In this document: positions 1 to 7,700 of the stretch, in pieces
Layout: the number at the start of each line of letters is the position of its first letter
Position numbering within the stretch: the stretch's first letter is position 1
Source of the DNA: Thiobacillus denitrificans
GTDB lineage: Bacteria > Pseudomonadota > Gammaproteobacteria > Burkholderiales > Thiobacillaceae
Direction: 5' to 3'
Assembly: GCA_020723405.1 (NCBI GenBank)
Contig: DYIY01000013.1
Coordinates: 43,831-107,830 of the forward strand
Length of the DNA stretch: 64,000 bases
The notes under the pieces: generated by a model
Seen by the model: the letters and a program-made list of their open reading frames with translations, nothing else
Told to the model about the DNA's origin: nothing
Databases searched by the model: none
Made by a program: the position numbers and the translations under genes

Positions 1-3000
1 AATGTCTCGTCCTGGTCGATCCGCAATCCGACCCCGGCCATTCTGCTCTTCATCATGCTGACGCTTGCGGGCCTGATGGCCTTCAAAGCCATGAAGGTGC
101 AGAACTTCCCCGACATTGCGCCACCGATGGTCACGGTGATGGCGTCGCTGCCCGGTGCTTCGCCGTCTCAACTGGAGACCGATGTCGCACGCAAGATCGA
201 GAACTCGCTGGCGTCGGTGCAGGCAGTCAAGCACATCCAGAGCAGGCTAATTGACGGCAATGCGACCATCTCGGTCGAGTTTCGTCTTGAGAAGCCGGTG
301 CAGGAGGCCGTCGATGACGTACGCGACGCCGTCGCCCGCATACGCGCCGATCTTCCGGCGGACCTGCGCGACCCCGTCATCAAGAAGGAGGAATTCGCCA
401 GCTCGCCGATCCTGACCTACACGGTCGCATCGGCGCGCCTGGATGGCGAAGCGCTATCGTGGTTCGTCGACAATGAGGTCAGCAAAACCCTGCTCGCAGT
501 CCCCGGCGTCGGCACGGTCACGCGCGTTGGCGGTGTGACCCGCGAGGTGCGCATCGACCTCGATCCCGCGCGTCTGCTCGCGTTGAATGCGACGGCGGCG
601 GACATCTCACACCAGCTACGCCAAGTACAGCAGGAGGCATCAGGGGGACGTGCCGATTTGGGCGGTGCCGAACATTTCGTGCGAACCTTCGCAACCGTGC
701 CCACGGCGGCGGCGCTGGCCGAGCTCGAAATCACCTTGGACGACGGCCGGAAAATCCGGCTCGACCAAGTCGCCAATATCGCCGATACGGTAGCCGAGCC
801 ACGCTCCATCGCGCGCCTGAACGGTGACCCGGTGGTCGGTTTCGAGATCGTGCGCGCCCGGGGCTCCGGCGAGATCGATGTGGCCAATGGGGTGCGTGCC
901 GCCCTTGAAAAGATGAAGGAACGGCACCCGGAAATCACCGTCACCGAGGCATTCAACTCCGTGGATCCCGTCATCGAGAACTACGACGGCTCACTATGGT
1001 TGCTCTTCGAGGGGGCGGCGCTGGCGGTGCTGGTGGTTTTCCTGTTTCTGCGCGACTGGCGGGCAACCTTCGTGTCGGCGGTCGCCCTGCCGCTGTCGGT
1101 GATCCCGACCTTTGCCGTGATGTATCTGATGGGCTTCACGTTCAACACCGTGACGCTGTTGTCCCTGTCATTGGTGATCGGCATCCTGGTCGACGATGCC
1201 ATCGTCGAGGTCGAGAACATCGAGCGCCACCTGCTGATGGGCAAGAAACCCTATCAGGCGGCGATGGAGGCGGCCGATGAGATTGGCCTCGCGGTCATCG
1301 CGACCACCTTCACCTTGATCGCGGTATTCCTGCCGACGGCATTCATGAGCGGCGTCGTCGGCATGTTTTTCGTGCAGTTCGGCTGGACGGCGGCAGTCGC
1401 GGTGTTCTTCTCGCTCGTCGTCGCCCGCATGCTGACGCCGATGATGGCGGCCTACCTGCTGCGCGCGCCGAAGAAACATGCCGGGCACGAGCCACCATGG
1501 GTGACTTTCTATCTGTCATGGGCGCGCTGGTGTCTGCGCCATCGCCTTTTGGTGGTGGCCGGCGCCGTGGCCTTCTTCGTGGGCGGCCTGTTGCTCGCCG
1601 CGACACTTCCCGGCGCCTTCATGCCACCGGATGACGACGCGCAAACCCAGGTGACGCTGACGCTGCCACCAGGCGCCAAGCTGCATGACACATTGAAAGT
1701 CGCTGAGCGGGCGCGGGACATCCTGCGGAAAAATGCCCATGTGAAGATGGTTTACACCGCGATCGGCGCGGGCAATACCGGCGCCGATCCGTCCGATCAG
1801 GCGGGTGCTTCCGGCGCAAACGTCCGCACGGCGGTGCTGACGATCAACGTGACCCACCGCAATGATCGTCCCGGTCTGAAAATACAGAAGATCGAGGCGC
1901 AGTTGCGCGATGCGCTGGCGACGCTGCCCGGCGTGCGCGTGAAGGTGGGCACGGGCGGCTCCAGCGAGAACTATGTGCTGGTGCTGGCCGGCGAGGATAG
2001 TCGAGTGCTCGCGCAGCATGCGCAACAGGTGGAACGCGAACTGCGCACCATCCCCGGTATCGGCGCGGTCACCTCAAGCGCAAGCCTGGTACGGCCAGAA
2101 CTGGTCGTGCGGCCTGATTTCGCGCGCGCGGCCGATCTGGGCGTCACTTCGGCGGCGATCGCCGAAACGCTGCGCGTCGCCACGACGGGCGACTACGATC
2201 AGGAACTCGCCAAGCTGAACCTGAGCGAGCGGCAGGTGCCCGTGGTCGTCAGGCTCAACGACGCCGCCCGCGACGACTTGCAGACGCTCAAGCGTCTGCC
2301 GGTACCCGGTGCGCGGGGTCCGGTGGCGCTGGAGAACGTCGCGACGCTGGAGATCGATAGCGGTCCCGCGGAGATTGCGCGCTACGACCGCATGCGCAAC
2401 GTCAACATCGAGATTGAATTGAACGGCCGGGAGCTGGGTGTCGTGGAACAGGCCGCACTCGCGCTGCCCAGCTTGCAAAAACTGCCGCCGGGCGTGACGC
2501 GGACGTCGAGCGGTGACGCTGAACAGATGGGCGAGTTGGCCAGCGGCTTCGGCCTGGCGATGCTGACCGGCGTGCTGTGCATTTATATGGTGCTGGTCCT
2601 GCTGCTGAAGGACTTCGCTCAGCCATTGAGCATTCTGACCGCGCTCGTGTTTTCTGTCCCGGGCGCATTCCTGGCGCTGTTCATCACGGGAACCGCGCTG
2701 TCGATGCCAGCGATGATCGGGCTGATCATGCTGATGGGGATTGCGACGAAGAACTCGATCCTGCTGATCGACTACGTCATCCTCGCGCGCCGGGATTGTG
2801 GCCCAAATCGCGGCCTGAATCGCCGCGACGCCATCCTCGACGCGTGCCGCAAGCGTGCCCGACCCATTGTGATGACGACGGTTGCCATGGGCGCGGGCAT
2901 GATTCCGATCGCGCTTGGATGGGGCGCCGATCCGAGCTTCCGCTCGCCGATGGCCATCGTCGTGATCGGCGGACTGGTCACCTCGACGTTCCTGAGCCTC

Positions 3001-3102
3001 CTCGTCATCCCGGTGGTGTACAGCTACGTGGACGACGCCGTGCAATGGGCCATCCGGCGCTTCGGAGCACTAGCGCTTGGCGAGCCGGCCGCCAGCCTGT
3101 GA
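1..3102 (+). CDS. RND-family efflux transporter permease (5' end outside window)
   Basis: Inner-membrane proton-driven RND pump subunit, probably of a tripartite drug or solvent efflux complex. The reading frame is open from base 1 (reads NVSSWSIRNPTPAILLF before the first internal Met at 55), so the true start lies upstream. Visible are the first transmembrane helix, the periplasmic porter loops, a helix bundle around residues 320-470, the proton-relay aspartates in the LVDDAIVEVENI segment, and a second porter/helix half ending near residue 1010 with the usual GIATKNSILLIDY motif. The adaptor gene expected beside it is not in the window on the 3' side and may lie upstream. Family is certain; substrate cannot be read. 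Codon choice (many GCG, TCG, CGC, ATC) differs from the CTG/GCC/GGC-dominated genes after 5.4 kb. Confidence 0.93.
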   Translation, partial: NVSSWSIRNPTPAILLFIMLTLAGLMAFKAMKVQNFPDIAPPMVTVMASLPGASPSQLETDVARKIENSLASVQAVKHIQSRLIDGNATISVEFRLEKPVQEAVDDVRDAVARIRADLPADLRDPVIKKEEFASSPILTYTVASARLDGEALSWFVDNEVSKTLLAVPGVGTVTRVGGVTREVRIDLDPARLLALNATAADISHQLRQVQQEASGGRADLGGAEHFVRTFATVPTAAALAELEITLDDGRKIRLDQVANIADTVAEPRSIARLNGDPVVGFEIVRARGSGEIDVANGVRAALEKMKERHPEITVTEAFNSVDPVIENYDGSLWLLFEGAALAVLVVFLFLRDWRATFVSAVALPLSVIPTFAVMYLMGFTFNTVTLLSLSLVIGILVDDAIVEVENIERHLLMGKKPYQAAMEAADEIGLAVIATTFTLIAVFLPTAFMSGVVGMFFVQFGWTAAVAVFFSLVVARMLTPMMAAYLLRAPKKHAGHEPPWVTFYLSWARWCLRHRLLVVAGAVAFFVGGLLLAATLPGAFMPPDDDAQTQVTLTLPPGAKLHDTLKVAERARDILRKNAHVKMVYTAIGAGNTGADPSDQAGASGANVRTAVLTINVTHRNDRPGLKIQKIEAQLRDALATLPGVRVKVGTGGSSENYVLVLAGEDSRVLAQHAQQVERELRTIPGIGAVTSSASLVRPELVVRPDFARAADLGVTSAAIAETLRVATTGDYDQELAKLNLSERQVPVVVRLNDAARDDLQTLKRLPVPGARGPVALENVATLEIDSGPAEIARYDRMRNVNIEIELNGRELGVVEQAALALPSLQKLPPGVTRTSSGDAEQMGELASGFGLAMLTGVLCIYMVLVLLLKDFAQPLSILTALVFSVPGAFLALFITGTALSMPAMIGLIMLMGIATKNSILLIDYVILARRDCGPNRGLNRRDAILDACRKRARPIVMTTVAMGAGMIPIALGWGADPSFRSPMAIVVIGGLVTSTFLSLLVIPVVYSYVDDAVQWAIRRFGALALGEPAASL

Positions 3103-3278
3103 CACCGAAGTCATCCCGTCGGCGCGACAGGCATGAAGCACGGTAAGTGTGCGGTAAGAGGCCAGCATGGAGCATGTATTCCTTGCCTGGCCAGGCGCCG
3201 CGTAGACAGCACAGAAGTTCTGATCTCAGACCGTCCGCCGCCGATTCCCACATGTCTCAACGCCTATGGAGCATTCAA

Positions 3279-4187
3279 ATGCGAACCCACAATACCCTCT
3301 TTCTCACCCTGATCGTTCTGGCTTCCAGCGCGTGCGCCAGCACTGAAGGCAAACATCAGGCCACTTCATCGATTTCCGATATACAGCCTGCGTCCCCGAC
3401 GGTGGCCGCCGTCCAGCCCGACGCCTCAGTGGCGCCGGAACCCGCGACGCCGCTCTTCCAAAACGTGACAATCGCCACCCGTTCCGCTCCTGGAGTGGAT
3501 GGCGTTGCCGCAACTAAGAACCGAAGCCAGGCCGAACTGGATGCCGAAGCGATCTACGAGCAGGCGCCGATACGCGACCCCTGGGAGGAGTTCAACCGGA
3601 AAATCCACGGCTTCAACAACGCAGCCGACAAATATGTCCTCCGCCCATTGGCCGTGGGGTACGACAAGATCATGCCCGATCCCGTGCAAGCTGGGGTGTC
3701 GCGCTTCTTCGCCAACCTGAGCTTGCCCGCGACAGTAGTGAACCAGGCCTTGCAGGGGCGTCCCGGAGATGCGGCGTGGTCGCTCGGGCGCTTCGTTGTC
3801 AACACCACGGTCGGTATAGGTGGTGTGTTCGACCCGTCATCCCGTTTTGGCATGCCACGGAGGGATGACGAGGACTTTGGCCAGACACTCGCGACCTGGG
3901 GCTGGCAAGACTCGCGATATTTGGTGGTTCCGCTACTCGGCCCGCGCACGCTGCGCGATACGGTCGCCATATTGGGCGACCAGCCGTTGTCACCAATCGG
4001 CCAGATTCAGGACAACGGCACAGCCAACGGATTGCAATTGTTGGAGATCGTCGATGGGCGGACGCGCATGCTGCCCATGGATGAGATTCGCCGCAGCGCG
4101 CTCGATGACTACCTTTTCGTGCGCGACGCATGGTCTCAGCGGCGCAATCACCAGGTTCAACAGGATCCGCGAAGCACTCGTGATTGA
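3279..4187 (+). CDS. mlaA: MlaA/VacJ-family outer-membrane lipoprotein
   Basis: Outer-membrane lipoprotein of the Mla phospholipid-trafficking system, which removes misplaced phospholipids from the outer leaflet. I start it at 3279, not at upstream in-frame codons, because this gives a short signal peptide with lipobox LASSAC (Cys about residue 18). A low-complexity Pro/Ala stretch follows, then the MlaA core from about residue 95: DPWEEFNRKIHGFN, the GRFVVNTTVGIGG segment and the GPRTLRD motif, all typical of the family. Length (302 aa) is a little above the E. coli protein because of the linker. It follows the RND gene by 176 bases; no other mla genes are nearby, so it may serve lipid balance together with this pump rather than a full Mla set (inference). 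Confidence 0.9.
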   Translation: MRTHNTLFLTLIVLASSACASTEGKHQATSSISDIQPASPTVAAVQPDASVAPEPATPLFQNVTIATRSAPGVDGVAATKNRSQAELDAEAIYEQAPIRDPWEEFNRKIHGFNNAADKYVLRPLAVGYDKIMPDPVQAGVSRFFANLSLPATVVNQALQGRPGDAAWSLGRFVVNTTVGIGGVFDPSSRFGMPRRDDEDFGQTLATWGWQDSRYLVVPLLGPRTLRDTVAILGDQPLSPIGQIQDNGTANGLQLLEIVDGRTRMLPMDEIRRSALDDYLFVRDAWSQRRNHQVQQDPRSTRD

Positions 4188-4335
4188 GTGAGACTGTTCC
4201 GTCTTGCCAAGCCTTTTCCACGCACGCCAAAGCAGCATTCCTTCTCTCAGCACTCCTACGGTGCATGTGATTGTTGACGCTTGATGTGCTGGAATAGCTG
4301 CCTGTCGCCCGCGCACTGTGGAGGTTTCATCCCAC

Positions 4336-4363
4336 TTGCATGCCCCATGGCAGCCCGTATACT
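4336..4363 (+). promoter_or_regulatory. Candidate sigma-70 promoter of the toxin-antitoxin pair
   Basis: TTGCAT at 4336-4341 and TATACT at 4358-4363 are separated by 16 bases. The antitoxin ATG lies 27 bases after the -10 box, preceded by AAGGAG at about 4377-4382. Antitoxins of this type usually repress their own promoter, so an operator may overlap it. Confidence 0.5.
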
Positions 4364-4389
4364 GTCCGTACATCATAAGGAGTCACACC

Positions 4390-4668
4390 ATGGGCGCTAC
4401 CGTCAAGGAAGAACGCATCGAAGTCCGACTCGCGGCGGCCGAGAAGGACCGGATTCGCCAGGCGGCCATCCTGTCGCACCAGAACCTTAGCGAGTTCGTT
4501 TTGCGCGCCGTACGCACCGTTGCCGACGAGACCTTGGCGTCGCAGACGCGCTTCGTCTTACCCGAAGAACAGATGAATGCCTTTTACGCCGCGCTCGATC
4601 AACCGGCCAAGTCGATTCCGCGTCTTCGTGAACTACTCAAGAAACCTAGCGTCTTCGAGACCCAATGA
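4390..4668 (+). CDS. tacA: DUF1778-family antitoxin (TacA-like)
   Basis: Small (92 aa) antitoxin of a type II toxin-antitoxin module. The N-terminal part (KEERIEVRLAAAEKDRIRQA, then LSEFVLRAV) is the ribbon-helix-helix DNA-binding fold typical of DUF1778, and the C-terminal tail should wrap the toxin. ATG at 4390 is chosen because an AAGGAG ribosome site sits just before it; in-frame codons further upstream lack one. The gene overlaps the acetyltransferase gene by four bases (ATGA), the standard arrangement for translational coupling. Regulation is presumably auto-repression by the antitoxin-toxin complex (family knowledge). Confidence 0.88.
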   Translation: MGATVKEERIEVRLAAAEKDRIRQAAILSHQNLSEFVLRAVRTVADETLASQTRFVLPEEQMNAFYAALDQPAKSIPRLRELLKKPSVFETQ

Positions 4669-5171
4669 AGTTGCCGCTACGAGGCCCCGAACTTCTGACG
4701 GAGGCCCATGACGTTTCCGGATTCGATTGCGGCAACGAGGCGTTAAACCGCTTCCTTCATCGGCATGCCCTGCAGAACCAGCGTAACCAGAGTGCCCGGA
4801 CCTACGTTGCCTTGCGTGGCGAAGCGCAGGTTATCGGCTACTACTCGCTGGCCGCCGCCTCGGCGGAATACGAAACCGTCCCGGCGCGAATTGCCAAAGG
4901 ACTGGCACAGCATCCGATTCCACTCACCTTGTTGGCTAGGTTGGCCGTGGATCAGGCAGAGCAGGGGGCTGGCATCGGGGCTGGACTGCTCAAGGATGCT
5001 TTGAAGCGGTTTCTCCAGGCCCAATCGATCATTGCCGCGAGAGCTTTGGTTGTTCATGCCAAGGATGACCAGGCCGTCGAGTTCTATCGGCATTTTGGAT
5101 TCACACCGTCGCCGATGGATCCTTACCACCTGTACCTGATGACCAAGGATATCCATGAGTGCCTGCTGTAG
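4665..5171 (+). CDS. tacT: GNAT acetyltransferase toxin (TacT-like)
   Basis: GNAT-fold toxin; characterised relatives acetylate the amino group of charged tRNAs and stop translation. The 168-aa product opens with the family signature around FDCGNEALNRFLHRHALQNQ, contains the core strand LLARLAVDQAEQGAGIGAGL with the acetyl-CoA-binding loop (residues about 90-110), and ends with an EFYRHFGF segment carrying the conserved aromatic residue. It is encoded immediately after, and overlapping, the DUF1778 antitoxin. No frameshift or missing motif is apparent, so the module looks intact. Confidence 0.88.
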   Translation: MKLPLRGPELLTEAHDVSGFDCGNEALNRFLHRHALQNQRNQSARTYVALRGEAQVIGYYSLAAASAEYETVPARIAKGLAQHPIPLTLLARLAVDQAEQGAGIGAGLLKDALKRFLQAQSIIAARALVVHAKDDQAVEFYRHFGFTPSPMDPYHLYLMTKDIHECLL

Positions 5172-5233
5172 TCAGTGGCGGGGGCGTATTTGACTTCCTG
5201 CCGTATGATCCAACTCATGAGGCCAGTTCAAGC

Positions 5234-5279
5234 GCCACCTGGCAGGACCAAGCAGCGGCAAGCAAATTTTCCAGGTGGC
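5234..5279. repeat. 9-bp inverted repeat in an otherwise empty gap
   Basis: GCCACCTGG (5234-5242) is repeated inverted as CCAGGTGGC (5271-5279) with a 28-base loop. It lies in the 288-base gap between the toxin gene and the convergent glycosyltransferase-like gene. The gap (5172-5459) is AT-richer than its surroundings, especially about 5255-5345, and I see no convincing gene in it. The hairpin could end transcription of the toxin-antitoxin operon, but there is no T-run. Confidence 0.45.
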
Positions 5280-5459
5280 ACAAAGCATGGTATCAAGCAC
5301 ACATCACAGTAAATATTCTTTACGAATCAACATGGTTACATCCTTGTTGATAATCGAGTGGGAGTGACACCCGCTGGATGGCAGGCTTCCAGGCGTTGAC
5401 CCAGGTTTCATGGGGTGTCCTGACCGGCCAGGGGGTTCAGGGGTTTCAAGCAGGCCCCC

Positions 5460-6218
5460 TCAGTTCCGGTCCGTGCCCAGGGACTGGTAGCGCAAGGAAC
5501 TGTCACCCCGGTACTCGTTGCTGCCCACGTGGCACAGTCGGCTCTTAAGATCCAGCCAGATTTCTCCGCCCAAGTCCCGCCAGCGCTGGCAGAAGGCATA
5601 GTCCTCGCTCAGGTAGTCGCCGGTTTCCCGGTCGATGATCGGGTCAAACAGGGCGTAGCGGTGCGCCATCCCCGGGGCTTCGGGGTCTTGGGCGTGAATG
5701 GCCTGGAATTTCAATTCCGGGTGGGCGAGGATCAACTGCTCCAGTACATGCCGCTTGATCAAGAGAAATCCCGCCCCGGCGTAGCGGGCGGTGGCGAATT
5801 CCCCTTCGATCCTCAACTGGGCATCCGTGCAGAGGGTGCCGACGAAATTCAGCCCGGCGGATGCCAGGGATTCGCCGCGTGCCTGGCGCCCTGGCAGGCG
5901 CAACCAGTCGAATTCCTTGATCGGATACATGGCAGCGCAGACATCCTTGTCCTGTCTGAACAATCGGGCGAATTGCTCCGCTTCGAAGCCGATGTCGCTG
6001 TCGATGAACATCAGGTGGGTCGCAGCGGAGTTGTCCAGGAATTTGGCCACCAGGGTGGCCCGGGAACGGGTGATCAGCGCGTCATGGCCCAACAGCATGA
6101 GTTGCAGATCGATCTGCCCACCGACGCTGGTCATCAGACGGGTGACCGAGAGCATGTAATTCTGGGTCAGTAGTCCCCCGAAACAGGGGGTGGCGATAAC
6201 GACCAGGGGACGGATCAT
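5460..6218 (-). CDS. Putative GT-A-fold glycosyltransferase-like protein
   Basis: A 252-aa soluble protein whose N-terminus (PLVVIATPCFGG) and central FIDSDIGF segment, with a DxD-type motif near residue 94, resemble nucleotide-sugar glycosyltransferases of the GT-A fold. Near the C-terminus, SEDYAFCQRW followed by GGEIWLD resembles the acceptor-side acidic motif seen in GT2-like enzymes and in phage-encoded relatives. No membrane segment is visible. The gene stands alone, convergent with the toxin-antitoxin pair and preceded by a palindromic element at 6305-6510. The substrate cannot be inferred. Confidence 0.65.
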   Translation of the reverse strand: MIRPLVVIATPCFGGLLTQNYMLSVTRLMTSVGGQIDLQLMLLGHDALITRSRATLVAKFLDNSAATHLMFIDSDIGFEAEQFARLFRQDKDVCAAMYPIKEFDWLRLPGRQARGESLASAGLNFVGTLCTDAQLRIEGEFATARYAGAGFLLIKRHVLEQLILAHPELKFQAIHAQDPEAPGMAHRYALFDPIIDRETGDYLSEDYAFCQRWRDLGGEIWLDLKSRLCHVGSNEYRGDSSLRYQSLGTDRN

Positions 6219-6304
6219 GGCCGGGCATCCGTGGAGAATTGGTCTGATTCTGGATGCGCTGGCAGTAAAGGTCCGCTCGCCTTTCGAAAAGACCGGTTAA
6301 CCCG

Positions 6305-6510
6305 CTAGGAGCCTGTCGGACTTGAAGGAAAATCGGCTGCAAATCCGCCGGAGCGGTCCCATGTTGTTTTGCCGTTTTGTTGGGCAATAGTTCAACCATT
6401 GCCCGGCGTATTCGTCAAAAACCGCCTTTGCTCAGGCGGATTTTGCCTTGTGCCGAAACTCGCAAGCTCGTTTTCGCTTCGATTCTTCAAGTCCGACGGA
6501 CTCCTGGGAC
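6305..6510. repeat. MITE-like element with imperfect terminal inverted repeats, copy 1
   Basis: The left end CTAGGAGCCTGTCGGACTTG (6305-6324) recurs inverted at the right end as CAAGTCCGACGGACTCCTGG (6488-6507). A second inner inverted pair (AAATCCGCC near 6341; GGCGGATTTT near 6435) brings most of the 206 bases into one fold. A related copy lies at 27756-27886. It occupies most of the 357-base gap 6219-6575; the remainder shows no gene. No transposase is encoded. Confidence 0.7.
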
Positions 6511-6575
6511 GCAATCTGTTTCCCGGCAGGCAGGCGCGCTATGCTGGTCCCTGGGACATCCAGACAGGAGTGCCA

Positions 6576-7679
6576 ATGATTCCATCCCCGTATCCCGGGC
6601 AACGTGTCCTGGTTTTCCTGGCCTGCTTCACAGCCGTAAGCATCGCCTGGGCTGCCCCGGATTCGCTGATGCCACCGGAGGCAGTGCGCCAGCCGGTGGA
6701 ACTGGAGCGGGAACTCCTGGCCCCCTGGCAGGCTGGCGGGGAAATCGTCATCCAGTCAAGGCCGAATGGTGCCCTGGAAGCCGGTCGGCGGACTGCACCG
6801 CCTGTTGATGCCGCGGAAGAACAGGAACGCCGGGCCGAGCACTTTGCCCTGGCACTCAGACTGAACCTGGTGAAGGCTTACCGGGTAGTGCCCTACGTGC
6901 TCCCCTTGAACGATGATCAAATCCGGCTGCTGGAGCGTTTTGCTCTGTCCGATGCCGGGGCCGTCTGGTTCCGGGAGATGGCGGACGATACTCTGCGCCT
7001 GTTCAACCAGGGTTATCTGGAAGTGGATGAATCCCTTTGGCAAGCCCATCAGGCCGGCGGGCCCCGGCCCCGCCTGTCGCATCTGATCACCGGCCGACTG
7101 TCCGAGGCGGGGCTGTTCGCCCAGGACGCCGCCGTGTTCCGCATCCATGCCTACGACGGCCCGGGTTCCATGGCGGCGGCGTCCAGCATCCGCATGGGCC
7201 TGGCGGGCTTTCGCTGCCAGTTCCAGTTGAGCGGCGAGACGGTGGACCCCTTCGCCATCCTGTCCCACGAGTTCGGCCATAGCCGTTATGGTGATCCGTG
7301 GAGCGCCGGCCTGCCCCTGGGGGAGGCCCGGACGGTGGAGCGCTACGAGAACCCGGTGCGGGTGCGCCGGGGTTTCCCACCACGCACGGTCTATTACCTG
7401 CGGGTGGACCCGGCCCGCCCGGCCTGGAGCCGGGATCCCCTGCTGGCCAGGATACTGGCCTGGAAGAAGTACCGGGAACGGGGCCTGGCCGACATGGCCC
7501 CCGTGGAAGGGCTGTATTGCGAATGCCCGGATGCACCGGGCAGCCTGCGGGATTGCCTGACCGGCGTCACCGCCGCCGATGTTGCCGGGGCGTCCGGCGC
7601 CGCGCCTGACGAGTGCAGCCTGCGTTGGGCCGCCGTGCGGGTGGCCATTCCGGAAACCCAGGCGGGGGCGGGACCCTGA
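6576..7679 (+). CDS. Secreted protein with HExxH zinc-protease motif
   Basis: A 367-aa exported protein of no family I recognise. The start at 6576 gives a classical signal peptide (about residues 10-27, cleavage after AWA). The segment SHEFGHSRYG near residue 230 carries the HExxH zinc-binding and catalytic motif of metallopeptidases; a third ligand further on (a Glu or His) is likely but cannot be fixed by eye. C-terminal cysteines (CECPD and others) may form disulfides. Longer in-frame starts upstream run through the palindromic element and are unlikely. Convergent with the EF-G-like gene, ending 21 bases before it. The protease role is inference from the motif and export signal. Confidence 0.65.
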   Translation: MIPSPYPGQRVLVFLACFTAVSIAWAAPDSLMPPEAVRQPVELERELLAPWQAGGEIVIQSRPNGALEAGRRTAPPVDAAEEQERRAEHFALALRLNLVKAYRVVPYVLPLNDDQIRLLERFALSDAGAVWFREMADDTLRLFNQGYLEVDESLWQAHQAGGPRPRLSHLITGRLSEAGLFAQDAAVFRIHAYDGPGSMAAASSIRMGLAGFRCQFQLSGETVDPFAILSHEFGHSRYGDPWSAGLPLGEARTVERYENPVRVRRGFPPRTVYYLRVDPARPAWSRDPLLARILAWKKYRERGLADMAPVEGLYCECPDAPGSLRDCLTGVTAADVAGASGAAPDECSLRWAAVRVAIPETQAGAGP

Positions 7680-7700
7680 CGCCCGGGGTTCCAAGACGAA

